Source: Chloroflexota bacterium (GTDB lineage: Bacteria > Chloroflexota > Anaerolineae > Anaerolineales > UBA11579). From it: a DNA stretch of 64,000 bases. Below, in pieces: positions 49,794 through 59,285 of the stretch; the first letter of the stretch is position 1; each line of letters starts with the position of its first letter. The stretch lies in contig JABFGG010000001.1 in assembly GCA_013112575.1 (NCBI GenBank), positions 62,001 through 126,000 of the forward strand, in the 5' to 3' direction. Position numbers and translations under genes: made by a program. A model generated the notes under the pieces. It searched no databases. It saw nothing but the letters and a program-made list of their open reading frames with translations, and had not been told where the DNA came from.

Positions 49794-50336
49794 ATGAAGC
49801 GATGGCAGGTAGTTCTACTGATCTTTCTTGGTCTGGTCATCTTTGGCATTGGCTATATTTCGGGGTTTTCAGAAATAACCACTATAAGTGAAGTTGGTTA
49901 TATGACACTGGAAATACCGGTTCCCCAACCTGCCAGGATACAGAACTCTGAATTCGCTGACCAGGAAGAGTTTTCTAGGTTTATCTGGCATGATTCTGGA
50001 CACGAATATTTTATTTGGAGTATGTATACAGATGTTTTTTTGGACAGAAGTGAATTTGAAACAATTCAGGATATAGAAGAGTATTATCGCAGTGAGTTAA
50101 TTAAATTGGGATGGGAAGAGACACGTACTGAAACCTGTAATCCCTACATGCAGGAGTTTCGGATTGGTTCGGATAAGTATCACGCCTTTGTCTATTCGGA
50201 AGGCAAATACTGGGAAAAGCCAATTGCGTGTTTAGTAGTGTGGCCGCTATTCGCTCAATTCGAATCTGATACTATGCAGGTATTGCTGAAAACGATAAAT
50301 CCTGGATATAGTGTCATATCTGATGGAGATTGGTGA
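49794..50336 (+). CDS. Unknown protein with N-terminal membrane anchor, AT-rich
   Basis: 180 residues from the ATG at 49794, preceded by GGAGG; the longer in-frame start overlaps the GT4 gene and is not used. One hydrophobic helix (VVLLIFLGLVIFGIGYISGF) near the N-terminus, then a soluble extracytoplasmic part rich in Tyr, Trp and acidic residues. No family recognised. It is noticeably AT-richer than the flanking polysaccharide genes, which suggests a later insertion. Function unknown. Confidence 0.6.
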   Translation: MKRWQVVLLIFLGLVIFGIGYISGFSEITTISEVGYMTLEIPVPQPARIQNSEFADQEEFSRFIWHDSGHEYFIWSMYTDVFLDRSEFETIQDIEEYYRSELIKLGWEETRTETCNPYMQEFRIGSDKYHAFVYSEGKYWEKPIACLVVWPLFAQFESDTMQVLLKTINPGYSVISDGDW

Positions 50337-50486
50337 CGAGTGAGAGGACGGGGATTATTCTTAGATAGTAATAATTTCCTTTTTAAGAACGGTGTGCACT
50401 TGCATTTAATTGTTTTCAGTTAGCGATTCTCGAACTCCGTTTCCCATTTGCTCGCGGTTATAATCTGCCACTCAATCTGACAATAA

Positions 50487-51464
<978 letters not shown>

Positions 51465-53396
51465 ATGTTAGAGAAGTTGCGTTCATACTGGCACCGCCGT
51501 CCAGCCTGGACGCCTGAAGCCCTCGCCATTTTGGGAGGGCTGTTCTACGCCTGGCAGACCTGGGGCTACGCCCACTCCCAGCGCTCGCGCCTGGATGAGG
51601 GTTTGTACATGGTCAAGGGCCTGTATTTTGCGATTGGACGCTACTGGCCTTTCCAGGACTACGGCCCGCTGACCAACCACATGCCGCTGTCATTCGTGAT
51701 CCCTGGATACGTGCAAGCCTGGTTCGGGGCGGGCGTGCGCAGCGGACGTTACTTTGCCGTGCTGCTGAGTGTACTTACCTTAGTGGCAGTGTGGCTGGCG
51801 GCACGCAGGTTGGGTGGACGCTGGTGGGCTGCCGCGGCTGTGGGGGCCATGGCCTTGAACACCTTCATCGTTAAAACCTACAGCATCGGTTTGTCGCAGG
51901 TACTGGTTGCTGTTTTGCTGGCCTGGACACTGGCGTTGGTGGTTGGGGAAAAGCGAAAGACCTGGGAATTACTGTTGTCTGCCTTCCTGGCCGGTTTGCT
52001 GTTCATGACGCGGCTCAACCTCGCGCCGGTGTTGCCCTTCGTGGTGCTGTATATCTGGTGGCACTACGGCTGGCGCAAAGCTGTGTGGGGCGCATTGTCC
52101 GGGGGTGTGGTGTTGCTGGCGCTGCACGCCGTCTACTGGCCGGGCATCTTGCGCATGTGGTCAACCTGGGTTCCTGAAGGTTTGATTCCCGCCCTGGAAC
52201 CGTTTTACCCACCCTGGCGCAAAAGCTATCTTCTTGACCTGGATCGCCCCTGGTGGGAATGGGTGCGTGAACCCGATAGCCTGGAATGGACCGAATTACG
52301 TGCCTTCTGGCTGGCAGCACGGTTTAACCTGATGGCAATGGCCGGGGTGCTGACTACCATATTATTATGGCCGCGTCAAAAGGATTGGGGTGAGAAGCAT
52401 CGTTTGCGTTTCACTGTCGTATTTGGAGCGCTCTTTGTCATTCTGGTCACCGTCCACCAGTGGGCCTCGGCAGGCCAGAGCTGCTCTTATTTCTGCTTTT
52501 CCGGTTATATGGCTTTCTTCTACGCCATTGGCATATTGGTGGTGGTTGCCAGCGCCAGCTATTGGGCCGAACAATTGCCCTGGTGGCGGCAAGCCATCGT
52601 ATACTTATTCATCCTGATATTGACCACGGGCGTGGGGCTGGGGGCTGCCGCCGACATTGGCCAGGTCCTCGCAGAGTTGAATATCCTGCGCATCTTCCTC
52701 GGCAGTTTGGAGGGCGGCTCGATACCCGTATGGGGTATCTTCGAAAACGCCTGGGGGCTGACCCTGAAACAGAGTCGCACCGTTGCGCCGCTGATTTTTG
52801 GCCTAGGGGTTGGTCTGCTCGTCATATTTGTATCCATTTTTATAGTTTACCTGGCAGATCGCAGGCAACGCCAATGGCCTTCCGCCGCCACAACGGGGTT
52901 GATAATCATTTTGCTTGGCACCTTCATCTTTATGCCCAGCGAAGTCCTCAGCGGTGGCGAACACACACATGATTGTGGTGGCGATGTGATCTCCTCATAC
53001 GAAACCGTGGGAGCACAACTGGCCGAGCACATTCAGCCCGGCATGCAGGTTTACTGGCGGGCGGGCAACTCCACTCTGCCTTTACTCTATATCCCAGAAG
53101 CTGAAATCTATCCAGCGCAAATGAATGACGTCTTCGCTTTCCAGAACACAGGGGGCCCGGTTGACTCGGACGACCTGGAACGCTACGGCCTGTGGAACGA
53201 AGAGTGGAAACAGGAATGGCTGGAAGAAGCTGACGTCATCCTGGTGGAAGGCCGCCGCTACAACGAATTCGAGAATTTCATTGAGGCGGGGCGCTACTTG
53301 CAGATCGACACGACGGAGCCTCTGGAAGAATGCCGCGGGGATGACTCGCGCATCATCATTCTGATGCCCAACCCGGATTTTGTAGACAACGAATAA
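51465..53396 (+). CDS. Multi-helix glycosyltransferase (GT39/ArnT-like)
   Basis: 643 residues with about 11-13 hydrophobic helices, typical of GT-C glycosyltransferases. The N-terminal ectoplasmic loop has the acidic motif 'RLDEGLYM' (DE in the first loop) and a following loop DYGPLTNHM, matching the DxD/DE signature of membrane mannosyl- or arabinosyltransferases. The C-terminal part is soluble. It transfers a sugar from a lipid carrier to a protein, lipid or polysaccharide outside the membrane. It starts immediately after the stop of gmd. Confidence 0.85.
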   Translation: MLEKLRSYWHRRPAWTPEALAILGGLFYAWQTWGYAHSQRSRLDEGLYMVKGLYFAIGRYWPFQDYGPLTNHMPLSFVIPGYVQAWFGAGVRSGRYFAVLLSVLTLVAVWLAARRLGGRWWAAAAVGAMALNTFIVKTYSIGLSQVLVAVLLAWTLALVVGEKRKTWELLLSAFLAGLLFMTRLNLAPVLPFVVLYIWWHYGWRKAVWGALSGGVVLLALHAVYWPGILRMWSTWVPEGLIPALEPFYPPWRKSYLLDLDRPWWEWVREPDSLEWTELRAFWLAARFNLMAMAGVLTTILLWPRQKDWGEKHRLRFTVVFGALFVILVTVHQWASAGQSCSYFCFSGYMAFFYAIGILVVVASASYWAEQLPWWRQAIVYLFILILTTGVGLGAAADIGQVLAELNILRIFLGSLEGGSIPVWGIFENAWGLTLKQSRTVAPLIFGLGVGLLVIFVSIFIVYLADRRQRQWPSAATTGLIIILLGTFIFMPSEVLSGGEHTHDCGGDVISSYETVGAQLAEHIQPGMQVYWRAGNSTLPLLYIPEAEIYPAQMNDVFAFQNTGGPVDSDDLERYGLWNEEWKQEWLEEADVILVEGRRYNEFENFIEAGRYLQIDTTEPLEECRGDDSRIIILMPNPDFVDNE

Positions 53397-53435
53397 GCAA
53401 CTTCTTTTTTTCTACTTCCTTTTAGGTTTATATCG

Positions 53436-53515
53436 TTTCACCACAAAGGCACAAAGAGCACGAAGCCTCACAAAGCAATCTGTGTTTATCTGTATTCATC
53501 CGTGGTTTCTATTGC
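53436..53515. repeat. Short intergenic repeat phrases
   Basis: Contains TTTCACCACAAAGGCACAAAG (split over several CACAAAG units) and then ATCTGTGTTTATCTGTATTCATCCG-like units. Such phrases are common in intergenic DNA of many environmental bacteria. No coding potential. See also 26721-26757. Confidence 0.5.
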
Positions 53516-53607
53516 TCCTTTTGCAAAGATCGCCAGGCGCCCAAAGTAAGCCCTAATTCCAGTCTCAAATCTCTATCTCTTCTATAGTCAGAAACTCTAA
53601 CCGCGCC

Positions 53608-53635
53608 TTGACCCCCTCCGTTTCACGGTTATAAT
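53608..53635 (+). promoter_or_regulatory. Promoter of the winged-helix regulator in the polysaccharide cluster
   Basis: TTGACC (53608-53613), 16-nt spacer, TATAAT (53630-53635), followed by a small palindrome TTCAG-CCG-CTGAA (53635-53647) at the predicted transcription start. It may be a site for the regulator itself. Confidence 0.55.
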
Positions 53636-53659
53636 TCAGCCGCTGAATTTTAGAATCTT

Positions 53660-54199
53660 ATGATCGAACCCAATTCTGAAACTGCCCGCGAGCTGGCTTT
53701 GCTCGAACAGATCGAACCCAATTCTGAAACTGCCCGCGAGCTGGCTTTGCTCGAACAGATCGAACACGACCCGGATGTCACCCAGGCTTCCCTGGCCGAC
53801 CATCTGGGTGTGGCTGTTGGCACGGTCAACTGGCACATCAAGCGTCTGGTCTCCAAAGGCTACGTCAAGGTCAAACGCGCCCAACGCCGCAAACTACGCT
53901 ATATCATCACCCCCGAAGGCCTGTCACTACGTGCCCGCCTGACTGTTGAGTACGTGGAACGCAACTTCCGCATGTACCGCCGTACCCGCCAGCGCGTCAC
54001 TGAACTGCTGGATGAAGTGCGTGCTGCAGGCTACGACCGCGTGCGGTTGACCGGTGAGCTGGATGGCCCGGAAGATATTGCCGACGTGTGCCGCCTGAGT
54101 TGTTTGGAGCAGGGCATCCAGGTAGTGGATGAGCCTGATGTGCCCGTCCTGGAAGTACAGGGGGCCAAAGTTTATCTGCGGCTGGGAGAAAAAGTATGA
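53660..54199 (+). CDS. Winged-helix transcription regulator with tandem N-terminal repeat
   Basis: 179 residues. The winged-helix core (about 35-75) has ASLADHLGVAVGTVNWHIKRL as helix-turn-helix and YVKVKRAQRRKLRY as the wing. The N-terminus contains an exactly duplicated unit of 16 residues (residues 2-17 and 18-33). The C-terminal about 100 residues have a YERNFRMYRRTRQRV stretch and a short sensor-like part. It is 4 bp overlapped with the following epimerase gene, so it may regulate the polysaccharide cluster. The effector is unknown. Confidence 0.85.
   Translation: MIEPNSETARELALLEQIEPNSETARELALLEQIEHDPDVTQASLADHLGVAVGTVNWHIKRLVSKGYVKVKRAQRRKLRYIITPEGLSLRARLTVEYVERNFRMYRRTRQRVTELLDEVRAAGYDRVRLTGELDGPEDIADVCRLSCLEQGIQVVDEPDVPVLEVQGAKVYLRLGEKV
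53663..53758. repeat. Exact tandem 48-bp repeat inside the regulator gene
   Basis: Two identical 48-bp units (53663-53710 and 53711-53758), each encoding 16 residues (IEPNSETARELALLEQ). The third start, ATCGAACAC, at 53759 is partial. The repeat keeps the frame. Confidence 0.9.
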
Positions 54200-55209
54200 G
54201 CGCCGAAAAACACATACTCATTACAGGCGGCGCGGGCTACATCGGCTCTTTGCTCACGGGCGCATTGCTGCGCAAGGGCTACTGTGTCACGGTGGTCGAT
54301 GAACTCCTCTTCGGGGGGGACTCGCTGGCAGCTTATTTGCCGCACCCCAACTTCCGTTTCATCAAGTCCAACGTGTGGGAGCCGCGCGCCATCCGCGACG
54401 CGGTTAAAGGCGAATGGCCGGTTCCGGATGCCATCGTGCATCTGGCCGGTATCGTGGGGTTCCCCGCCTGCCAGGCCGTGGGACGTCAGGTGGCCTGGCG
54501 CTACAACGTTGAAGCCACCCAACGCGTTTTTGAGCAAGCCGTTGATCTGGGTGTGGGACGTGTGGTGTTTGCTTCCACTTACAGCAATTATGGTTTAGCC
54601 GCCGATGGCGCTGCCGTCACCGAAGAATCGCCGCTCAACCCCCAATCCCTGTATGCCGAGACCAAGATCGCCGCAGAACGCTACCTGCTGGGACAAAAGG
54701 ATGCCGCTACTGCGCCCCTGCTTTTCCGCTTTGCCACTTTGTATGGCATTTCCCCGCGTACCCGCTTCGACTTGATCGTAAACCAGTTCGTACTTGAAGC
54801 CTGGACCAAACGCGAATTGCTAATCTACCAGCGTGGCTACTCGCGCTCCTTCGTGCATGTACGTGATGTGATCCGCGGCATCATCATGGGCCTCGAAGCT
54901 GAAGAGGAAACCATCCGCGGGCAGGTCTTTAACCTCGGCAGCGAAGATGGCAATCACACTAAAGACGAGATCGTGTCACTGATCCTCAAGCGGCTACCGG
55001 AAACCCAGGTGCGCTATAAAGACCTGACATTTGGCGGCGACATGCGCGACATCACCGTGTCCTTTGAAAAGATCCGTACACAACTCGGCTTCAAAACTGA
55101 ACTGACCGTCGATGACGGCGTGCGAGAAGTGCTGCATGCCCTGCAGGATGGACTCATCCGCAATCCACAGGACACGCGCTACCGCAACGCACAGTTTATA
55201 GTGCAGTGA
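54196..55209 (+). CDS. NAD-dependent sugar-nucleotide epimerase/dehydratase
   Basis: 337 residues. Extended SDR with ITGGAGYIGSLLTGALL (GxxGxxG), STYSNYG as catalytic serine region, and YAETKIAAERYLL with Tyr and Lys. The C-terminal substrate-binding part contains RSFVHVRDVIRGIIMG. It modifies a nucleotide-linked sugar for the surface glycan, but the exact epimerase or dehydratase type cannot be named. It overlaps the regulator gene by 4 bp (ATGA). Confidence 0.88.
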   Translation: MSAEKHILITGGAGYIGSLLTGALLRKGYCVTVVDELLFGGDSLAAYLPHPNFRFIKSNVWEPRAIRDAVKGEWPVPDAIVHLAGIVGFPACQAVGRQVAWRYNVEATQRVFEQAVDLGVGRVVFASTYSNYGLAADGAAVTEESPLNPQSLYAETKIAAERYLLGQKDAATAPLLFRFATLYGISPRTRFDLIVNQFVLEAWTKRELLIYQRGYSRSFVHVRDVIRGIIMGLEAEEETIRGQVFNLGSEDGNHTKDEIVSLILKRLPETQVRYKDLTFGGDMRDITVSFEKIRTQLGFKTELTVDDGVREVLHALQDGLIRNPQDTRYRNAQFIVQ

Positions 55210-55217
55210 AAGGAATT

Positions 55218-55309
55218 AGGAATCAGTAACTAGTGAATAGGAAAACACCAGGACTTAGAGATGAGCAATGCAAATAAGCCTGTTTCCCGTTTCCTGATAA
55301 CTGATTCCT
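55218..55309. repeat. Intergenic inverted repeat
   Basis: AGGAATCAGT (55218-55227) and ACTGATTCCT (55300-55309) are perfect inverted copies, with further weak symmetry inside. The element fills the 116-bp gap between the epimerase and fcl genes and resembles a mobile-repeat type. Confidence 0.5.
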
Positions 55310-55325
55310 TGAAAGACATAATACG

Positions 55326-56312
55326 ATGACAGATAAATCATTCTGGCAAAACAAACGCATCACCGTCACCGGCGGGGCCGGCTTCCTTGGCTCTGTTGTG
55401 GCCGAGAAGCTGCGGCAACGCGGTGCAGAAGATATCTTCGTGCCGCGCAAACGCGACTACGACCTGGTTGACCCCGCCGCTATCCAACGCATGCTCGACG
55501 ATGGCCAGCCGGATATCATCCTGCATCTGGCAGCCCAGGTCGGCGGCATAGGCTTTAACCAGGGTCGGCCTGCCCAGATCTTCTACGACAATATCATGAT
55601 GGGTGTGCCCTTGCTGCACAAGGCTTACGAGCGTGGTGTCGATAAGTTCGTGGCCTTCGGTACGATCTGCTCTTACCCCAAATTCGCTCCCGTGCCTTTC
55701 AAGGAAGAAGATTTCTGGGATGGTTATCCTGAAGAGACCAACGCTCCCTATGGCCTCGCCAAGAAAATGTTGCTGGTGCAAGCCCAGGCCTATCGCCAGG
55801 AGTATGGCTACAACGCCATCGTGCTCTTACCGGTCAACCTTTACGGGCCGGGCGACAACTTCAACCTGCAATCCTCGCACGTTATCCCGGCCCTGATTCG
55901 CAAATTCACCACGGCTCAGGAGAATGGCGACAAAGAAGTCCATCTATGGGGCGATGGTTCGCCCACGCGCGAGTTCCTGTATGTGGATGACGCCGCCGAA
56001 GGCATTTTGTTGGGCGCTGAGAACTACAACGGTGACGAACCCGTCAACCTCGGCTCCGGGCAAGAGATCAGCATCAAAGACCTGGCCGAAACGATTGGTC
56101 GACTGACCGGTTACGAAGGTGAGTTCGTGTGGGATACCAGCCGCCCTAATGGCCAGCCACGGCGCATGCTGGACGTTAGCCGTGCCAAGGAATATTTTGG
56201 CTTTGAGGCACAGATGACCTTCGAGGAAGGTCTGCGCCGAACGATCGAATGGTTCCGCGAAAACCGTGAGGAAATTGAGGCTCGTGAGCGAGAAGCACAA
56301 CCAAACGCTTAA
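55326..56312 (+). CDS. fcl: GDP-L-fucose synthase
   Basis: 328 residues. [12 protein letters not shown] at the N-terminus, [20 protein letters not shown] (the GDP-fucose synthase signature region), YGLAKKMLL with catalytic Tyr/Lys. It epimerises and reduces GDP-4-keto-6-deoxymannose to GDP-L-fucose with NADPH. Its partner gmd is at 50496, separated by four genes. The C-terminus overlaps the start of the alpha/beta hydrolase gene. Confidence 0.93.
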   Translation: MTDKSFWQNKRITVTGGAGFLGSVVAEKLRQRGAEDIFVPRKRDYDLVDPAAIQRMLDDGQPDIILHLAAQVGGIGFNQGRPAQIFYDNIMMGVPLLHKAYERGVDKFVAFGTICSYPKFAPVPFKEEDFWDGYPEETNAPYGLAKKMLLVQAQAYRQEYGYNAIVLLPVNLYGPGDNFNLQSSHVIPALIRKFTTAQENGDKEVHLWGDGSPTREFLYVDDAAEGILLGAENYNGDEPVNLGSGQEISIKDLAETIGRLTGYEGEFVWDTSRPNGQPRRMLDVSRAKEYFGFEAQMTFEEGLRRTIEWFRENREEIEAREREAQPNA

Positions 56313-57144
56313 GTTGCCCGACGGCCGTAACCTGGCTTATGCTGAGTTCGGTGACCTCAACGGACGGATGGTCTTTTACTTCACTGGCGGCAACAACTCG
56401 CGCCTCGAAGCAAAGAGCTATGATGCCACGGCCCGGAAATTGGGTTTGCGCATCATCTCTATTGACCGGCCCGGTTTCGGCAACTCAGACTTCCTGCCCA
56501 ATCGCCAACTGCTTGACTGGCCGGAAGATGTAGCTCATCTGGCCGATCATCTTGAGGTTCCGCGTTTCCCTGTATTTGGACTTTCAGGTGGTGGCCCGCA
56601 TCTCCTGGCGCTGGCCTACAAACAACCCGAACGCATCACGCGTGGAGCGGTGGTCAGTGGCGCGGCCCCTTATGCATCTGAGGACGCATTTAAAGGGATG
56701 TGGCTACCTATTCGCATCATGTATACCCTGGGCCGCTGGATGCCGATGGGTTTTAACCTCGCCATGCAAAAAGCCATGAACAACCCAGAACAGAATATGC
56801 AATACAAGGACCGCATGCGGGCACCCGATGCAGCCATTCTTAACGCCCGCCCTAAATTGGTAGAAGAGTTCATCGCCAGCGTCAATGAGGCGCACAAAAA
56901 CGGCTTTGAAGGTGCAGCCTGGGAGTGGCGTTTGTATACGCGGCCCTGGGGCTTTTCGCTGGAAGACATCCAGAGCAAAATACATCTCTGGTATGGTGAA
57001 GAAGACGGCCAGGCGCCTCCTGGCATGGGCCGCTATTTGCATAAAGTGCTGCCCAATAGTCGTTTGACGGTTATGCCCAACGAAGCCCATGTGTCGTTGA
57101 TCAACAATCACATCGAAACCATCCTCAAGGACCTGGTAGCCTGA
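56284..57144 (+). CDS. Alpha/beta hydrolase
   Basis: 286 residues from the GTG at 56284; an earlier GTG at 56266 is also in frame. The nucleophile elbow FGLSGGGPH gives Ser as nucleophile, with acid and His candidates late (MPNEAHVSL His). The start overlaps the end of fcl by about 29 bp. Its place in the polysaccharide cluster suggests esterase or lipase action on a glycan or lipid carrier, but there is no direct evidence. It overlaps the next gene by 1 bp. Confidence 0.85.
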   Translation: MSEKHNQTLKLPDGRNLAYAEFGDLNGRMVFYFTGGNNSRLEAKSYDATARKLGLRIISIDRPGFGNSDFLPNRQLLDWPEDVAHLADHLEVPRFPVFGLSGGGPHLLALAYKQPERITRGAVVSGAAPYASEDAFKGMWLPIRIMYTLGRWMPMGFNLAMQKAMNNPEQNMQYKDRMRAPDAAILNARPKLVEEFIASVNEAHKNGFEGAAWEWRLYTRPWGFSLEDIQSKIHLWYGEEDGQAPPGMGRYLHKVLPNSRLTVMPNEAHVSLINNHIETILKDLVA

Positions 57145-58010
57145 TGACTGAAACTACCCTGCCTACCAAGGCTGATACACAGGCTTCCGAAACCCTGGTG
57201 ATCCAGCCCACCCGCGGCCTGGGTTCGCTCAACCTGCGCGACCTTTGGCGTTACCGTGAGCTGGCCTATTTCCTCACCTGGCGCGACATCAAGGTGCGTT
57301 ATAAGCAGACCCTTCTGGGCGCGGCCTGGGCCATCATCCAGCCTTTATTGCAGATGATCGTGTTCAACTTCCTGTTCGGCAACCTGGCCGAGATCCCTAC
57401 GGATGGCATCCCGCGCCCTGTGTTTACCTACTCCGCTTTATTGGTATGGAACCTGTTCTCCAAAGCCTTAAGCGATGCCGGACGTTCACTGGTTGCCAAC
57501 CGCAACATGATCACCAAAGTCTATTTCCCGCGTTTGCTGATCCCATTGTCTTCCGTGTTGGGCGGCATCGTAGACTTTGCCATTGCCTTTGTGATACTAC
57601 TGGGCATGATGTTCTATTATGAGATCACTCCCACAGTTTCTATTTGGACATTGCCCTTATTCTTGCTCTTAGCGCTGGTCACTGCCCTAGGGATCGGTTT
57701 GTGGCTTTCGGCGCTGAACGTCAATTACCGCGACATCCGCTACATCATGCCCTTCCTCACCCAGTTCTGGTTGCTGGCCTCCCCGGTTGCCTATCCCTTG
57801 AGCGAGATATCGGATACCTGGCGCTGGCTGTATTCACTCAACCCCATGGTCGCGGTGGTCGAAGGCTTCCGCTGGGCGCTGGTCGGGCAAGGCTCCACCT
57901 ACGATGCTATGCCCTTGCTGTGGATCTCAATTCTTTCATCCCTCGTGCTGTTGATCAGCGGCCTGTTTTATTTCCGCCGCATGGAACGCACTTTCGCGGA
58001 TATGGTCTGA
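57144..58010 (+). CDS. Polysaccharide ABC exporter permease (Wzm/TagG type)
   Basis: 288 residues with six membrane helices. The cytoplasmic N-terminal part ends with LTWRDIKVRYKQTLLGAAW, followed by IIQPLLQMIVFNFLFG, both typical of O-antigen or teichoic acid permeases (Wzm/TagG). The gene starts at the overlapping TGATG of the hydrolase. With Wzt it exports a completed polysaccharide from the cytoplasm. Confidence 0.93.
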   Translation: MTETTLPTKADTQASETLVIQPTRGLGSLNLRDLWRYRELAYFLTWRDIKVRYKQTLLGAAWAIIQPLLQMIVFNFLFGNLAEIPTDGIPRPVFTYSALLVWNLFSKALSDAGRSLVANRNMITKVYFPRLLIPLSSVLGGIVDFAIAFVILLGMMFYYEITPTVSIWTLPLFLLLALVTALGIGLWLSALNVNYRDIRYIMPFLTQFWLLASPVAYPLSEISDTWRWLYSLNPMVAVVEGFRWALVGQGSTYDAMPLLWISILSSLVLLISGLFYFRRMERTFADMV

Positions 58011-58013
58011 CGC

Positions 58014-59285
58014 ATGTCTGAATACGCTATCAAAGTCGAGAACCTCGGCAAACATTACCGCATTGGTGCGCAGGTGGACCGTTTCCGTACCCTGCGTGAC
58101 ACGATTGCCGATACCGTCACCTGGCCGCTGCGCGCTTTGCGTGGCCAATTACCCTCCGGCTATGAAACCGTATGGGCCTTGCGTGACGTCAGCTTTGACG
58201 TGCGCAAAGGCCAGGTTTTGGGCGTGATCGGGCGCAACGGCGCCGGCAAGAGCACCCTGCTCAAGATCCTCTCACGCGTCACCGAGCCCAGCCAGGGCCG
58301 TGCTGAGATCACCGGACGGGTGGGCTCACTGTTGGAAGTCGGTACCGGTTTTCACCCCGAACTGACCGGGCGCGAGAACATCTTCCTTAATGGGGCGATA
58401 CTGGGAATGAAACGCGGTGAAATCAACGCAAAAATGGAAGAGATCATTGAATTCGCCGGGGTGCGCAAGTTCATCGAAACACCTGTCAAACGCTATTCCA
58501 GTGGCATGTACCTGCGCCTGGCCTTTTCTGTGGCCGCGCATTTGGAACCTGAAATTCTGGTGGTTGATGAAGTGCTGGCCGTTGGGGATGCCGAATTCCA
58601 GCGCAAGTGCCTGGGCAAGATGAGCGACGTGGCCCAGCAGGGCCGTACCGTGCTTTTTGTCAGCCACGACATGTCCGCCATCCTGCGGCTCACCGACGAG
58701 TCGATTGTCCTGGATAAAGGCCAGGTCATCCACCGTGCCCCCACCCAGCAGGCCGTGGACTTTTACATGTCCTCCGGCTTCTCGCAAAGCGGAGAACGCA
58801 ACTGGTCGGCGGACGAAATCTCCGCAGACGCCCAGCCTTTCTGCCCGGTGGCTTTGCGCGTGCGCAATCCTCAGGGTGAGGTCTCCGATACCATGCGCTC
58901 CACCGAACCGATCACTGTGGAGCTGGAATACCAACTTGAAGAACCTATCCAAGCCTTACGACTCGGCATTTATTTACAGACGGTGCGCGGCGAAGTGGTC
59001 TTCACTTCATTTGACACGGACAGCCCCGAACAATACGAACGTTACGCCACGCGTCCTGCGGGGCACTTCGTCAGCCGCTGCCAGATACCGGCTAATCTGC
59101 TTAATGAAGGCCAGTACGTGGTGGGACTCAACGCCAGCGCCTTCCGCGTTAAACGTTATTTCCAGGACGAACGCGCCCTGGCTTTTTCCATCGACGCCGC
59201 AGGAGCGCCCGGCAAACAGTGGGGCGAGGTACGCCTTGGCCCGGTGCGACCCGATCTCAACTGGCACATTGAGGAAGCTGCCTGA
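58014..59285 (+). CDS. Polysaccharide ABC exporter ATPase with C-terminal domain (Wzt type)
   Basis: 423 residues. Walker A GRNGAGKS (about 73-80), the signature YSSGMYLRL and Walker B ILVVDEVLAVGD (182-193) are intact. The N-terminal H-rich and W-containing region of Wzt/TagH is present. Residues 245-423 form a beta-rich domain like the carbohydrate-binding C-terminus of E. coli Wzt. That domain recognises the terminal modification of the O-antigen in Gram-negative bacteria; here a similar cargo recognition is inferred. It starts 3 bp after the permease. Confidence 0.94.
   Translation: MSEYAIKVENLGKHYRIGAQVDRFRTLRDTIADTVTWPLRALRGQLPSGYETVWALRDVSFDVRKGQVLGVIGRNGAGKSTLLKILSRVTEPSQGRAEITGRVGSLLEVGTGFHPELTGRENIFLNGAILGMKRGEINAKMEEIIEFAGVRKFIETPVKRYSSGMYLRLAFSVAAHLEPEILVVDEVLAVGDAEFQRKCLGKMSDVAQQGRTVLFVSHDMSAILRLTDESIVLDKGQVIHRAPTQQAVDFYMSSGFSQSGERNWSADEISADAQPFCPVALRVRNPQGEVSDTMRSTEPITVELEYQLEEPIQALRLGIYLQTVRGEVVFTSFDTDSPEQYERYATRPAGHFVSRCQIPANLLNEGQYVVGLNASAFRVKRYFQDERALAFSIDAAGAPGKQWGEVRLGPVRPDLNWHIEEAA

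Noticed and set aside
58326..58952. Minus-strand open frame of 208 codons
   Set aside because: Antisense shadow of the Wzt-type ATPase gene.
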